DNA of 64,000 nucleotides from Mnemiopsis leidyi (lineage: Eukaryota > Ctenophora > Tentaculata > Lobata > Bolinopsidae). The translations under genes were made by a program, and so were the position numbers. The stretch is taken from assembly GCA_000226015.1 (NCBI GenBank), contig JH154988.1:316367-380366 (forward strand), read 5' to 3'. The notes beneath the pieces are model-generated. The model was given only the letters and a program-made list of their open reading frames with translations, did not search any database and was not told where the DNA came from. Below, in pieces: positions 10,850-24,562 of this stretch (position 1 is its first letter; the number at the start of each line of letters is the position of its first letter).

Positions 10850-13495
10850 ATTGTAACGCGCGTGTTTAGCTAGGAGATCGAGACCGGAGACATATAACCA
10901 TGGTAACGGTGCGTTAGTTCGCATCTCCCTTACACATGTTGTAGTATGTAAACATCCATCTGCTGTATTTATTAGTTTTGAAAGTCCTTGTTTTGGTCAA
11001 CATCCTTCAGCTGTGCTAAACAGATTTCATGGGTTCCTGTCGAATGTCATTTAGATTTACGCATTGTAACTAAAGTTTTGTTAAATTCAAAAGTTACCGA
11101 TTTTCAACCAAACGAGTTCTTGAGTATTGCATCGCGATGAATAAAATGATTTCTGGATTGTTGTCAATAGAGATGTCTCATTTCTTCCTGTTAATGGCTT
11201 GTTACTGGACGTAGAATAAAATAATTCCTATCTCGTTGTTTCTGCTTTGATCTTAAGATTCTATCTATTTTCATCTTACCTATGATTTCCTTATTTTACC
11301 ACGCTTATAAAGCGATAAGCTATTTAAGTCTTTGGAAAAGTCGAATATTTGCCTGATTTGAATGTTCCACACAGCACATTTTACATTGTATCAGCTAATG
11401 CATGTATCAAGAAATCGCATTTAGCTGAACATGAACACTGGTTATCTCAAATAATATCATTTATATAATAGCATTTTAGAAGTGGGACTGGCTGGCCTGC
11501 CGTCACGAGCTTCGAGCCAAGCCGAACATTCTCTATAATATTCATTACTCCAAGAACTTCAAATCATACTGGAATTCAGAACCTTAATTTATTAAACTAG
11601 GAGGGTTCATGTCATATGAATCTGACGTGTGCAATGCATTAAACTCATCCGATTATAAGATCAATCGATACAACTGCTAGCATATTTAGATAAGGTTTCT
11701 AATTTAGCTGTTTAGGATTCAAATATTTCTGTTCGGGGGTTTAGAATTGCTGAGCACTTTAGTGTTTCTAGGGAAGTATCTCAACCCTGAGATAGCTAGA
11801 GATCTGGGTTAACAAACTGGGATGAAACCTCAAAGCCTCATTAACTGTTAGATAGCTGCCCAAAATTTCATAACGTTATCCTCCCATCACTCTAAAATAG
11901 CCGGCCGTAAATTTATCCTGATCATGATTTCTCGTGCTTTAACGTCTGGAAGGGAATTATCGTGATTTGCTCGACCAGTCTGGTCTTGAACTTAACCTAA
12001 AGCCTTATAATCCCTTCTTCAATTTCTGCAATTAGTGATTCTGCCCTTCTTCTTTTATTATCATTTTACATTGGTTGAACTTTTAGTGAGCTTTTGTTGT
12101 CTCGATACCTTGCCAGAATTCATTATATCATAGAAATTGCTCTCAATTTTTGGAAGTTGATATTGATTTTAGTTGTCTTTTTGCACAATTATAGTTCGGA
12201 TAGTGTTGCACATTCTTCTGAAGAGCTCTGTTGAAGTAAAACATTTAAGCAACGGGAGAGTAGTAGCAAATATGGCAGAAATTCAAGTTCCCATTTTTAT
12301 TCAGTCATATACCATGTACGAATCTCTTTCGGAGCTACAGAAAATATCGATATCACCTATAATTATGACTACCGAAAAAAAAAATTCTTCATCATTCAGG
12401 GCGACTCCCCGACCTGTAGCCGGAATAATTAACTCAAAGATGAAATTTTTGAAAACAGCGCAACTTCCTTATTCGTCCTCCATCCCTTCTGCACAGTTTT
12501 CCGTAAGAAAGTGCATTGAATAATTTCAAAAAGCTACTTAAATGGAGCCGAAGGCTGAACGCCCTGCTTGAACTGCTTCTAGAATATCCCAACTAAATCG
12601 AGCTGTTTGATATCGGTCTGCATTTCAAATTTCCATCTTGCTTTGCGATGCGGTCTTTAGAAAACCAGCTACGTTTACAGTGACGTTGAGGTTTCATTAG
12701 TCAAACTTATTAGGTATATGTTTCGTTCATGGTTTCGGTTGAAATGGTTCGGGTTGGTTTGAAGAATAGACTTTTACTGGGCTTTTGTCTCAGTCATCAC
12801 TTACTGATGCTTCAATGTTGTCTAAATCTTCAGACTAAATAATATTATCAGAGTAAGTTATACTTATATGAGATAGCTCAAGAATCAATAAAAAACCTTT
12901 TACGAAAAATTGTTTACAAATACCTGATATCTTTTATAATGAAGTAAAGGACCTTGATGTCAGCTTGATATCCAAGTCTAAATCTAATCTTCCAGAGTAA
13001 GAGCAGAGCCGATAATTGTATGACATTCACAACGGAAGAAGTTTAACAGAATTTTTCTCCACCAAAAAAATACAACTTTAATGGTAAAACAATAAACTTA
13101 AAACTAAACTTTCTGATTGCCACGTCTCAGTTCGCATATATTCGCTGGAATTGTTTTTCTGATCTATTATTTGCCTCCGCCAACTGGAGAAATTTGACGT
13201 AAGAACGTAAGCAAACGCAAACACCTTGTTAGGCAATTCAGAAGTCAGAACTAAAAGCCTCAATAACAGCTACTAATGAATTCTGATTTCTAATCTGCAT
13301 CAGTGCATCAACTCGAGTTTCCGCAAATGTTCTCAGTTAATCCTGTCTTCGCCGCAATTCCCTCCCTTGAATATCCAAGATTAGGCCGATCGTGTAGGAC
13401 ACGGCGACACGCTGCTCATGTGGATGAGAATGTTGGCGGGCGTAACTCTGTCTCTAACTGTGCAAGTTTCAAATTTAGCCCACAGCCGGTCTAGA
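10850..13495. other. intergenic or intronic DNA, no gene seen
   Basis: The region is AT-rich with short open frames lacking coding features. The 116-residue frame at 12173-12523 starts from a non-ATG codon, contains a poly-A run, has no flanking splice signals and was not accepted as a gene. Confidence 0.5.
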
Positions 13496-13503
13496 CAGTG
13501 TTT

Positions 13504-13716
13504 ATGACCGGCTCGCAGTTTCGAAGTGAGAACAGCTGTGGCAGGGCCGCCTCAACCACTATTTTTACCTCTCCAAACTTGGCGGCATACCTGCCTGAAA
13601 GGAGTTTCACCTCATTTCACGCCAAAACTCAGCAGTTAGCAACACGTGCTCAGCACCTAGTTGACTCGAGTGAGTGTCTGCGTTCTTGGCTGGCTTGTCT
13701 GTACCCGTATGAACAT
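13504..13716 (+). CDS. orphan exon resembling the C-terminal half of a Frizzled CRD
   Basis: The frame is open for 71 codons and ends at a strong donor (CAT|GTGAGT). It reads SPNLAAYL, then about 25 residues, then SSECLRSWLACLYPYEH. Frizzled cysteine-rich domains have the same order: PNLLGH, a helix with a hydrophobic core, then C-x-x-x-L-x-F-x-C-x-LY-x-P-x-C. The spacing (C-x6-C instead of C-x8-C, and a longer helix region) is not standard. The 5' border is unknown: ATG at 13504 is possible, as is an acceptor just upstream (CTAGACAG). A second overlapping frame at 13418 reads like a signal peptide (MWMRMLAGVTLSLTV) but is out of frame with this exon. No downstream partner exon was recognised. 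Confidence 0.3.
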
Positions 13717-15915
13717 GTGAGTTCGTTAGTCTCAGTTAGTTAACTAAACAAATACTTATGTTGTTCCTCTTTTCAAGGGCTTTCTCTTTCTTCTGAGGCG
13801 TGAGTTTCTATGGCTCCTTCTCAATGATAACCTAATTTATGCCCCTGTCAGTGTTTCAAAGGTTCATAATTTTCTGTTTGCCATTTTGGATAAAGCGGTA
13901 AGATGTGCCCCTCTCTTTTCGAAGTTTTAGAAGCTAACCCATATTTACGAGAGAGAGATCTATAAATAAAACGGAGAATGGTTCCAGTCCACAGTTAACG
14001 TTTGTCAGCCCTGTAATCCCCGCCTAGTATTGTATTCCTATTTAGTTTCAAATCATCCACTCTATTTGTCAGCCAGAGTTATCACTGTTCATTACCCAAT
14101 TAGTTCATACCATTAGATCGCAATTGATTTGTCCGAGCTCTCAACTTATGTTCCGACGTTCCTAATCACACTTGATTTTTGAATTTTAATAGAACATCTG
14201 GGAAGTTTAGCTATCACGGATTTAGTGGCAGTGATTACCTTAGTATCCAATACAATGTGGGTTCCCTTCCGGAATTGGATCTGGATTAAAATACAAGGCA
14301 TGAAGCGTAACTTATGGCCGACAGCGCTTCGCCGGATTTATCAGACTAATCGACGCGAAAGCATTACTTAGAGTTCTTTCTTCCCTTGAAAACAGGAAGA
14401 GTCGAACTTGTATGACTCCATCGAATATCAGAATTTGTTTTTTGCTTTCAAATATGATCCGTTGTAAATATAGATATCTAAATGGCGATGCAGCTTTTTC
14501 TATTGATGCAGCTTGTTTTTGTGGCAGATCAATGTTCAAAGTTTGTTTTGTGGATCGGTCAGTAAGTCTTGATACTCACAAACCGACAGCTACGCTACCG
14601 ATAGACTCCGGGCTCGCCAGACGCTACCGATAGACTCAATGCTTATACTCTTCTGGTATGTGGGCTGTAGCTACCAACAAACTTTCATTATAACAAGCAA
14701 TAAGCTTCCTGGCCTTTTTAGTGGTCGACAGGGATTGGTCCATTTTTGCGAAGTGGCAAATAATTTGACAAATGAAAAAGGTAAAAATCGTCCTCCTGAC
14801 AAAAATGAAATTTAGTTGATTAACCTTATATTATTTACATAATTTAGTTTATAGTATTTACATTATTTAGTTTTTATAGTATTTAGTTTATTATTCAACA
14901 TAATTTAGTTTAGTTTCGTTCAGTATTCAAATTGTTACAAATGCGGACCGTCTCCAATCAAATGTAACTAGAACTATGATTTCATTAATTTCCGACCGGT
15001 ATAACGATATATTCCGCAAATCGGTAATTTGCTGGTCGGTGCAAACAGTTAGTGTAAACATGAGTTTACGGCTGAGTTCTGTCTTGAATTGTCGAAAATG
15101 CGTTGAAGTGCAAACTTTAATTAGTCGTAGCATTGGCAATGGTTTTGCTGCGATTATTCAATTTTTACTGATCAGTTTATAAGCATTTATTGGCCCGTTA
15201 TTATTTTAACTGATCCACGTTAATTTCTATAAATTACAATTACCTGGCCTCTTATTTAGATGGATATGTTGTCACTTGTTTCTAATTTCCGTATGCTAAT
15301 CCCTCAAGCGACACAGTTCAACTATAAGATTGGGGATTTACCATGACTCAGACACTGCTATATAGCGTTTTCAGGACTCAGAAAGTGGTTGCTACTTCTT
15401 GTGCGGCTAAATTTAGAAATTTTTCGATATGTGCCTCGACATACTGCCCTTCACCAGTTCATTTTTAGTTTCGCGTCGAGACATTGGGAAGCCCTACGAA
15501 GTCTAGAGAAATTCCTTTTAAGCGCGGTTGCAGTTGGCCAATGATGTATCATTTTTAAAAGTTTTTGAACTATTCAAATATGGCTCGAATATGTCCACTG
15601 TCCAAGACCCAGGTTTAGTTGTCCACTTTCTGTCTAGAGTTTGTCTGAAAATATATGAATTGTAAAGTTGATTATGACGCCAAATAATTTCAGAAATTGA
15701 ATTTAAATCTGTTGTTTTAGACGCTGTTGATTCGATAATTTACCATTGTCGGCACTTTAAACGGATGATCAAATAAACTCAACTGGGAAATCTGTGTCTA
15801 TGATCTGCGATAAAAATATCTCCTTGTTTGGGAGAGGCGGTGCAGGTTCCTCGGCCACGATTCGTACAAATAACTTTATACTTTTCTGTTGAAATATGCC
15901 TGTTCTTCTATCCAC
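13717..15915. other. no gene established
   Basis: AT-rich sequence. The only item of note is a short signal-peptide-like frame at 14482-14561 ending at a GTAAGT donor (see findings). Confidence 0.4.
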
Positions 15916-16036
15916 AGAGACCCTAACTACAGGGACTGTATCTACAGGAACCGTATTTACAGGGACCGTATCTACAGGGACCGTATCTACAGGTACCGTA
16001 TCTATAGAGACCGTATCTACAGGGACAGTATCTACA
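15916..16036. repeat. 15-bp tandem repeat (ACAGGGACCGTATCT)
   Basis: About eight imperfect copies of a 15-base unit. As the unit length is divisible by three, both strands read as long open frames with pentapeptide periodicity (VDTVP on the minus strand). I treat this as a minisatellite, not a gene. Confidence 0.85.
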
Positions 16037-16855
16037 GTAAATATGATCATATAATGATCATAAATATGATCAAGAAACTATCCCTAACCCTCATTCTGAC
16101 TAAAAAGAGTTGGCCAAATCGGGTCATGATTACATATATTCAACGAGCAAAGTTCGATCAAAGCTCAGTTTTTAAGTCTGTCCGTTGAATCATGAATGAT
16201 GCGGAATTAGAATCAGCGAAGATTAAGAAACAAGAAAAGATGGCAGTTGCCAAAACATCATTACCTCGTTATGCTTTTACTGATCTGAATAACAATACGA
16301 CACCTCATCCCTCCCACTCGTGGAACAAAGTATTGTGCTTAGTTTTGGGAGGCTTGTGGGCCATATTGTAGATGTACAATAGCCGGGGGCGGAGAGAGTG
16401 GAGATAATGCTTGTCTAATGGGTGTAGCTGAGAGAGAGCAAGGTATTGTTAGCTGTCATTTTACCTGTCCAAGTGTTATGGAGCTGCCCTGTCCTTCTTC
16501 GTCTCTTGTATTCACATAGGGGTTTGTTTGTTTAGGCTTTGTGAGTGTTATTTTCAGGTTTCATTGAGCTGTATTCACTTGGTATCCCGACAAGGATCAC
16601 AACACGCTTTCACGTACCATAGAGAAAAACGAATTGACTATGCCTGTTAACAGCTAAGAGAGAATCCAGCTAGTTGCCTAACTATAGATCAATTCTACAT
16701 CAGGGCTCATTTGAACCATTAACTATATCACGGACTATCCAGAAAGTTAAACACTTGTCAACTAAAGTTAACCCAAGTTACCACGGTGTTAGTGACGTTA
16801 TCCTAGTATCCTAGCAGCTCCGTCATAAGCAATTCCATGAACCGATACTGGCTGT
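16037..16855. other. no gene seen
   Basis: There is no open frame with splice support or a recognisable domain in this interval. Confidence 0.5.
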
Positions 16856-16914
16856 TCTTAAGTGCGTCTTAAGTGCGTCTTAAGTGCGTCTTAAGTGCGT
16901 TCTTAAGTGCGTCT
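16856..16914. repeat. 11-bp tandem repeat (CTTAAGTGCGT)
   Basis: Five consecutive copies, one of them with an extra T. Confidence 0.9.
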
Positions 16915-18523
16915 TTATCTGTAGTTATGATATGAATACAAGCTACTTTCAATTTAAGTAATTGTTAAGAAGTTATCTTTGAAGCAGTTACCGACACGCT
17001 GTTTTGGATCGACTGATGGTCTTGAGGCTGCCCTCAATGGAGCCTTATCTCGATAATTGTGATATGAATGGTGAGGGATATATAATTCGTTGAAGTAGAT
17101 TCATAATTGGTCTTTATTGTTTATACTTTATAAAAGAATGGCCTGTGTGTCCTCGTAACTGTTCTCCGTTGGCCTGTTGCTTTTGAATAAGCGTATAATA
17201 TTTTATATTAAATAATATTATAATGATATATTATATATAATGTTACACGATAATTTTCTGTCCCGAAATTTGGTCCGACCAAGTTTGATCCCACGATGTG
17301 ATTTTTTGGGCAATGTTTACAGTTACCTACTAAAAACGACTGGCCTGCACCGCCTGTCGGAAAAATTGTTGTCTGATTTGATAGTCAAGATTCTCAATAA
17401 TGAAGTAGTACGAGCAATATAAACCTAGTCAGGGTGGTGGATACCAAACTCTACTAGATTAATTGCACACTAGGTACCTCGACTTTGTGAACAGAGCCTG
17501 GAGTTTAATCTCCAACTCAAATGATCAGGATATCGTCAAATACGTCGATACGTCGTAGGTACCTAGCACTCTTGATATTGTAACTCGACTCATGCCGCGA
17601 CATGTCCCGAGTGCAACCATTAATACGACACACGTTTTATTGGTACTGTGCTGGAGTACTCGAGTAGACGGAAATGTACAACTTATGTTCTGATCAGACT
17701 CTGACTTTATACCTGCAGTCGAGTTTTGAAAAGTTTTTCTCATCAGGAATTAAATCACATTCAAGTTTTTTCTTGATATGATTATGATACGTTTATTGTT
17801 CCTGCTTGTTCAGTTCTTCAATATTACCACATCAGCTAGAATGATTTAAATCCATATGTTAAAATCTCGTTTTCCTCTGCAGCAGACACCTGATAATGAT
17901 ACATCTTGTCTGATCATCACCGCAAAACTTTTTCCTCCACCCCACAAGAATTACAAGTTTACTTAAATTTCCCACATCAAACATTATAACTAACACAGCC
18001 GTTACCTTAAACGTTTTTGGTGTCATGCTGCACTAGCTAGCTAGAACACCGCCAGTCGCCACCCCATGTTTAAAGTTAAACAACAAACTTCAATAAACCC
18101 TCCAGTTATATTAGGATATTAGCCAGCTTAGTTTAATGAGATGTCTTGGGACATCTACCTCTAATTGACCATTAGAGCTGTATGGGGCCGCTCTGCGGCG
18201 ACATAGCAGTGCAGATGGACCTGGCAAGGTGACGCCGACCCCCACCCTTAGCTAATAAGCTAGATATTATTATCATTGTATAACAAACCAGAAAGTAGTG
18301 ATTTAAGTTTTAGTCCACGGTCTCTCCAGTCGTTTTGGTTGGTCCCTTTTAAGAACATTTCTATTGTATCGATAATTTTGACTAAGTTTGACCAAATTTT
18401 GATATCTCTAAATCATGAAGTCCCTTAATTTACCGTAAGTGGTTAACCATCAATGACCACCGATAACCATGAAGTATGACCTTCAGTCTTCACGTCTCAC
18501 CGGCCCAGGTCGCTACATGGTGG
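16915..18523. other. no gene seen
   Basis: AT-rich DNA. A short GC-richer patch near 18180-18245 contains no frame that could be supported. Confidence 0.5.
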
Positions 18524-18694
18524 TCTGCACTACCATTATTTGTAACCTGTTATCGCCACATGCATCACCACAAGGTGGTGTCGTCATCCTTCAGCTTACT
18601 TGTGTCTGCACTACCATTATTTGTAACCTGTTATCACCACATGCATCACCACAAGGTGGTGTCGTCATGACGTCATCCTTCAGCTAACTTGTGT
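18524..18694. repeat. 81-bp direct repeat, two copies
   Basis: Copies start at 18524 and 18605 with TCTGCACTACCATTATTTG. Each contains the palindromic CACCACAAGGTGGTG. The second has an inserted ATGACGTC. The overlapping open frames here simply follow the repeat. Confidence 0.9.
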
Positions 18695-20295
18695 CCTGCA
18701 GCCAATAAATCTGGTTGGTTACTGGTTTTTGTATAAGTGATAAAAATAAAATTTCAACTTAATCCATTTCACAGTTTTTGATAACTGATTGAGTGATCAG
18801 GGTAGGTATTGATAGCTCTCTGTAAATAAATTTAAAGTCATGACAGAAGTATTTTTAGAAGGAGACAAAGTTCAAAGTGCGAGGTTTCTTTTTTACAGCT
18901 CACGATACAAATAGTAAATCATAGCTTTCTGTAGAACAATGGTAACAGCCAACAATTTAACAGGTTCAAACGTGAGAAAAGCATATTAAGCAGGCTTTGT
19001 TTTTGTTAATGTCCTTGATGTCTTGGCATTTTCAGGTGTAAATTGCCTCACCACCTTGGATCTTAGTTCAATTTGTATGCGTTGATGTGGCCCTAAGAGA
19101 AGATATTTTCGCGAATGTTCCACGAGATTCCTTCCGATCCTAGAACGCTATTTCGAGGCTATCTTCCAAGCGACCATCGGTCACTATTTTTGTTCGTTTA
19201 ACTGCCGCTTTTCATATAGCCAATTTCTTCTTTTACCCGGTCGGACTAACGGTCAAAATATTTTGAATATTTTGTTAGTTCCGTGTGGTCGGTTTGAACT
19301 TATAAGACAACAATTATTCTTTAATATATTTTATAGTATTGTCAACTCGTTCTGTGTTGGGAAAATCTTTTTAAGCGATATAGCCCTTGTAAATCAGCAT
19401 GTTTGATCAAACCACTATTTTCCCATTTCGTCTTTACTTCATTACATAAGCCGCTTCCTTGGAACCATTATGCTTGGTAATGTGAAAATTGGTGACTAAT
19501 GCCCCATCTGTTACAGAAAAAGCATGATGTAACCACTATTTTGGTCTCAAAGAGGCAGAAAAGAGAATTATACGGCGGACACTCAGAAGTGAGTGCTTTC
19601 GGTTCAGTCTCAAAGTCTAGGCTAGTTACAAGTCTCCCATCGACTTCAGTTTCGCTTGTTTTATAATTCACATACAATGCAGGCCAATAGAGATGAAATT
19701 AAGTTTCATAGAACCTTCTATCTTTCTATGACGTGAATTTCTAAGCTGCTTACGTGTGCAGTGTAAGACCAATTCTTTTTTCTGATAATTAAACTTGAGT
19801 ACATAACCCAATAATCCGTGCTGGAATCATTTAAATTCAACGATAAGCTCTCTTCATTGTTATAGTCAAATACAAAATATCGGCCATATGAATATGGAAC
19901 CTAGCTGTCGCGACAATAAAAGTAGGAAGCGCTCTGTGTTCTTATTTCTGACTGTTGAAATGTCGTTATTGTTCGGTTTTCTATATTCGATCTCAATTGT
20001 TTTCAGCTCAATTTCTCAAGCATTTTTTTCTAAATCAACCTTTTTCCCGTGGCAATTTAGACTTATAAGCCACAACATTGAAATTTGGAATGCAAGCTTG
20101 GCATTGCACTTGTTTGCTCAGAAACTCGCCTATCACGCATCTCTCAAAGCACGTACTTTTTACCACAAATCACATCATGCTGTTAATAATTCGGCTTGTT
20201 CTTCAGCAGATTCATAAGAATCCAATAACACCTGCTTATACTATCAGATTTTTTGTAGCACTGTTTTTTTGTAGCAGCAGTTAGATCGCAAAATA
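18695..20295. other. no gene seen
   Basis: AT-rich sequence. The open frame at 19888-20217 is hydrophobic and low in complexity, and lacks splice or domain support. Confidence 0.45.
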
Positions 20296-20735
20296 TTACT
20301 CAACACAACTTGAGTTTCCACTTTTTAGCCCTATATATGCGAGTATAAGACCGGGGCGACCGGGTCGCCGCGACCCCGGGGTTACTCTGTGAACCCACCT
20401 CTTAACCCGACCTTTACCCACCCCGTTACTGGTCGTCTGGAAGTTGCCGTGGTTACCAGCGCGGATATTACGCATAATGGTTGTTTTGTGGTTGCGATCC
20501 TGGCCTAAATTGGTTAGTGCTGGGTGAGCGAGTGTGCTGATTTGCTTCCTTAACAACCTCACGATTCGTGTAACTAAACTTGGTGACTTGGTGACATTAT
20601 CTGCCCTCTCAGGTGACCTTCCTTTTATTTTGTGGTTATTATTTACTTCTTTGCTTTTTGTTTCTAAATTCAACTGTCGGTTGCCAGGGGTTACTGCCTG
20701 ACCAAGTAAGTAAGTATCGGCGTACTCCCTAAAAT
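20296..20735 (-). other. long GC-richer open frame, unrecognised (possible repeat-derived exon)
   Basis: On the minus strand a frame stays open from a plausible acceptor (GATATTTTAG, near 20736) to a stop at 20296, about 145 codons. It is Arg/Lys/Asn-rich with pieces such as GQAVTPGNRQL, SLVTRIVRLLRKQIS and WVHRVTPGSRRPGRPG. VTPG occurs at both ends. No ATG lies near the start and no known domain is visible. The 3' part contains an imperfect palindrome (CGACCCCGGGG region). It could be a terminal exon or a fragment of a dispersed repeat; I cannot tell which. Confidence 0.25.
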
Positions 20736-23700
20736 ATCACACTCGTGAGACTCCTCACTTAGCACAAAATTCCGTACTTTTAGTGACGCTGCACATGCTG
20801 ACTCTAGGTTATACTTTGAAGCTAATAGTTCTAATTTGAAATATTTTACTATTTTTCCTGCCAAGATGACACTGGTTGTATTGGCATGCGTAGCTAACGC
20901 GTCAACTATTGCAAAGTTGATGATGCTCGTTTTGTTGCAGTTTTTTTTATCATCTTAGTCGAGTTTCATTTGGTATGAGGATTTCTGTTTTCTGGTTTTT
21001 ATATTTAACGGGTTGATAAGACATAATACTTAAGATTATAATTATACGTGGGTAATAAAACTTAGATTTATAATCGGGCTTGTTAGATCGAATCGAGGAT
21101 TTCAATTTAGTCACGTTACCGTAAACATATATAGCTATCGACTGATAAGAAATTAAATTCAGTAAGTATTAATTTTTGATATTTAATTTTACCTAGAAAA
21201 AAGCCGGGGTTTGTTTCCGCCTAATTTTTAGTTTCTTTGAAATATTGCTTGATAATTGATCTGTTACAATACAAGCAATGTCAAATGTTTTTTTGACATA
21301 TTTTCATTTTTCATGTTGCCAGAAAATTAAAAATCTTCTATCGGTAAGAATGGACTTCCAACAGTCCAAAATTTCTATTGAAGGTCCAAAAATTGCTTTT
21401 AGTGCATTAAAGCGTTTACATAGGAATGTAACGTTGCTTACGTATGCTTCAATCAAATTTCGAGGTCTAACACAAAATCGGACGTGTTCAATTTTATAAG
21501 GTTGTGACTTTGTGCAGCTTGCTAAATTTAACGTTAAGTTAAACTCAAGTCTCAAGTACCTTAGTATATAAAAGTTCAGCCGTTCCTGGCACAAATTCAA
21601 ATAGCAAGCCGTCAGTGCTGTAACGAAATTCAATGAAACATGCGCTGTAATTCAATCTTAATCGTTCTTATCAACCACCTCTGAGTATTAGTTATCACTC
21701 CTCACTACGAGTAGCGATCAGTAGTCACCTGTTGCAATACCCTCTCTCTCTCCCAACTTAACTGGTCCGATTTGATTAAACTTTGCTTCTCAGCCAACCC
21801 ATGCCGGTTAACCGAGAGTCGTCATAACGGGAGCTGCATCGTCGTCTCCAGCTCGCGCCTCGTTTTGACACTTCGCATGCTAGTCCTGCTGAAGTGTCTA
21901 TGTGCGATGAACGCCGACTCTGGTTGTTCGGCGGAATTCGATTGCTTTTATAGGTTTTCTGTCAGTCGAACAAATGTTACTGTTACGTATATTTGAGATT
22001 TTCAGCTTTTATTTCTCGTTTCTGATCTTTAAATACCGAGTTTGTAGCACTTCTTCTACTTCTAGTTTCCTGTACACATATACGATATTACGATATAAGG
22101 GTAAACTCGCTTTAAAGTTCAGGGCCAAAATGTTATGAAAAAATATGGACCATTTTATGCGTGATCAGTATCATGATAGGATATTTCTAGGTCCTTATTC
22201 ATTGGTCATTGTAGAAATCCTTATTTTTTTTCAAAACAACAAATCCATAATTTTTGCATAAATTATAGCAGGTCTTCGAGGCAAAACAAATAGCAGATCT
22301 TGCTCCACTTTTTACCTGTAGCCCCAAGCCCTAAAAGCAGATCTAAAAACATAAAAAACGCCGTAAAGAATTTCAGATGTTTAGTCACAACTTTTGTTGG
22401 CCTGATAGTGATCATTCAAATAAGGGGACTTCCCAGCCTGTTTTATACTCATGACGAAGTCAGCAACCTCACCTTAATTCTAAAATTGGGGCCGTTTAAA
22501 TCAGATATATAAGTTGAGTTTGTTGACGTCAATTATTGTGAATGAGCGAGTGTTGGAGTGGTTGGGATACACCAAAACTTAGCAGATTTGTCCTAGCCAA
22601 ATTGACTGTTGTTCACTTTGATCAGTCACTTCAGTGTGTCAATCTTAGACTGATGGCAACAAAAAATTGCTTTAGATCATCGTATACAGTAATGACCTTA
22701 ATCACGAAGCCTGCAATCTTGTTTACGAAGCCTTTCTTGTTCGAATTGGATTCGTGGAACATTGGGCCGTGACCAAAACATATGGAGCGTGTCAAGCTGT
22801 CAAACTTTAGACTCAAGGAGGAACTATAGCACCTACCGGGGAAACCATTCAACTGTTGTTTTGAAACTAGTCTCAACTAATCTTAAATAATTTCCGCTCG
22901 ACCCCCCATAAGTACCGACAACTGGACCTAAAGGACAGCCGATGGATTATCAGAATTTACAATTAGTGTTATTAAGAACTTAGGGGGTTTTTGTAGGAAT
23001 CGGACAGCCGACAATAGGAATTCCTGTCCTATTACATAGGAATCCGGTGAAAGGAGGAGTATCTTTTTAACAGGTCAATGGCAATTAAGTGCGTGAAGAA
23101 AATCGAGGTGCAGACTGTCGGACAAAGGGACATGATTGATAATTTATACCGCTTTAGATGACAAGTTAAGTGTAGACTGGAATACTAAACAATTCTAAAC
23201 CGTACTGAAGAGCAGACATTTAGGTCTAATCGGTATTTCAGGTTCGACACAACCACCAAACTTCTGAAATCTGATTTTCTACCTTTTATCCTGATTGATT
23301 TCACACAACGCTCCACTGTTTGCGTTCAGAATTTAAGTATTTCCGGGATCTAAGGAAGTTGTATGTATATATTTGATATAACAAAACCAGAAAAAGACTT
23401 TGGATCCTTAATGCCATCCTTTTCTGGGCTTTCATGGCCCTGCCCCTTATAAACGGGCTTCAGCTATAAGTTTATTTAACAAAAACACTGACGTCAACAG
23501 ATCTGTCTTGGGCCTGCAGTTGGCGAATTCCGCTTTTTATGTCAGTGAAGAGGGTAACCGTCCTTGATCCTTGTTGTTTACTTGTTAAGATACACTATTC
23601 AATTCTACAGTCTTATAATGCTTTTTTAGTTATAAATCGGAAACTGAGAATCTTAATCTCTTTCCGGCCGCACACTCACGATGACCGACGATAAATAAAG

Positions 23701-24387
23701 CATTGAGTACCAAGGACAACGGACTCGCTTTTATTACGTTTTCGCGTCGGATGTTGAACTTTAATTTCTCCTAAATTGCCTTAAGAAATATTTTATATCA
23801 CCACTAGTCCGCCCATATTCATTATCGATTGAGTCCGGCATATTTCATTTTGTAAACCGCTTACTCAGGGCTGACATGTGTAATGCCAAGTGTTTGAGGG
23901 TTCGGCCGGAAGAACTTTCATCTTGTCTCGTTATAGATGACTCCTAAAGTTCGTGCAAGTGTTAATTTTTACTTTTACTCCTTAGAGGTGACACGAATTA
24001 GAATTTTTGTCGTGGGCTTTAAGGTAGAAACTGTTTTTCTTATAAAAATTCATTGCTAGTGCTAACCAACTATAAAATTACGATAGAGACATCAAGCTGT
24101 GCTGCTGTTAGATTTCGTAGTTTTTAGATTGTACAATACTGTAATAATACGGTTGAAAAGACATCAATACTTGTACAAGATATTCCAGAAAACGAAGTAC
24201 GCTCAGACCTCAAGCTCAGTTTTGTAAGCAACATTCAAAATTTTAGCCCAAAAGTTTCTTGAACTTAGCTATAGAATTGAGATTGTCATACACATGATAG
24301 CTCGCCATGACAGGATGACCAAACAACCATGTAAGCACGACTACTCCACCTCAATAATTAGCTCTATTCTTAGTTCCCACTATCGTA
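20736..24387. other. intergenic or intronic DNA, no gene seen
   Basis: AT-rich. Open frames at 21278-21633, 21772-21996, 22300-22512 and 22542-22876 have no domains, poor codon composition and no paired splice sites. Confidence 0.45.
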
Positions 24388-24562
24388 GACTGTAAGCCGG
24401 TGCCAGCCTGGCACTGCCAGGTAGCAGCTAACCTCGCGGCTCTCCCCGCCACCCTCCTCACCACTACGGATAATCCTTGATATGACGTGCTGTCTCGTCA
24501 CTGTCGGCGGAGGTTGCGGCGTGGTGACGTACGTCGTGTGTCGTGTCCGGCATGTTGCAGAA
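24388..24562 (-). other. GC-rich patch with possible minus-strand exon
   Basis: This sharply GC-richer patch contains a minus-strand open frame reading CRTRHTTYVTTPQPPPTVTR and then RQHVISRIIRS, up to a GTGAGG donor. The acceptor is uncertain and no neighbour exon was linked, so the call rests on base composition and one donor. Confidence 0.2.

Noticed and set aside
12173-12523. 116-codon plus-strand frame
   Set aside because: Non-ATG start, poly-A run, AT-rich composition, and no domain or splice borders.
15769-16188. Long frames on both strands over the 15-bp repeat (VDTVP periodic peptide)
   Set aside because: Openness follows from a repeat unit divisible by three. There is no start context, splice site or domain.
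18469-18687. Two overlapping plus-strand frames across the 81-bp repeat
   Set aside because: They merely translate the duplicated, hairpin-containing DNA. Two frames are open equally.
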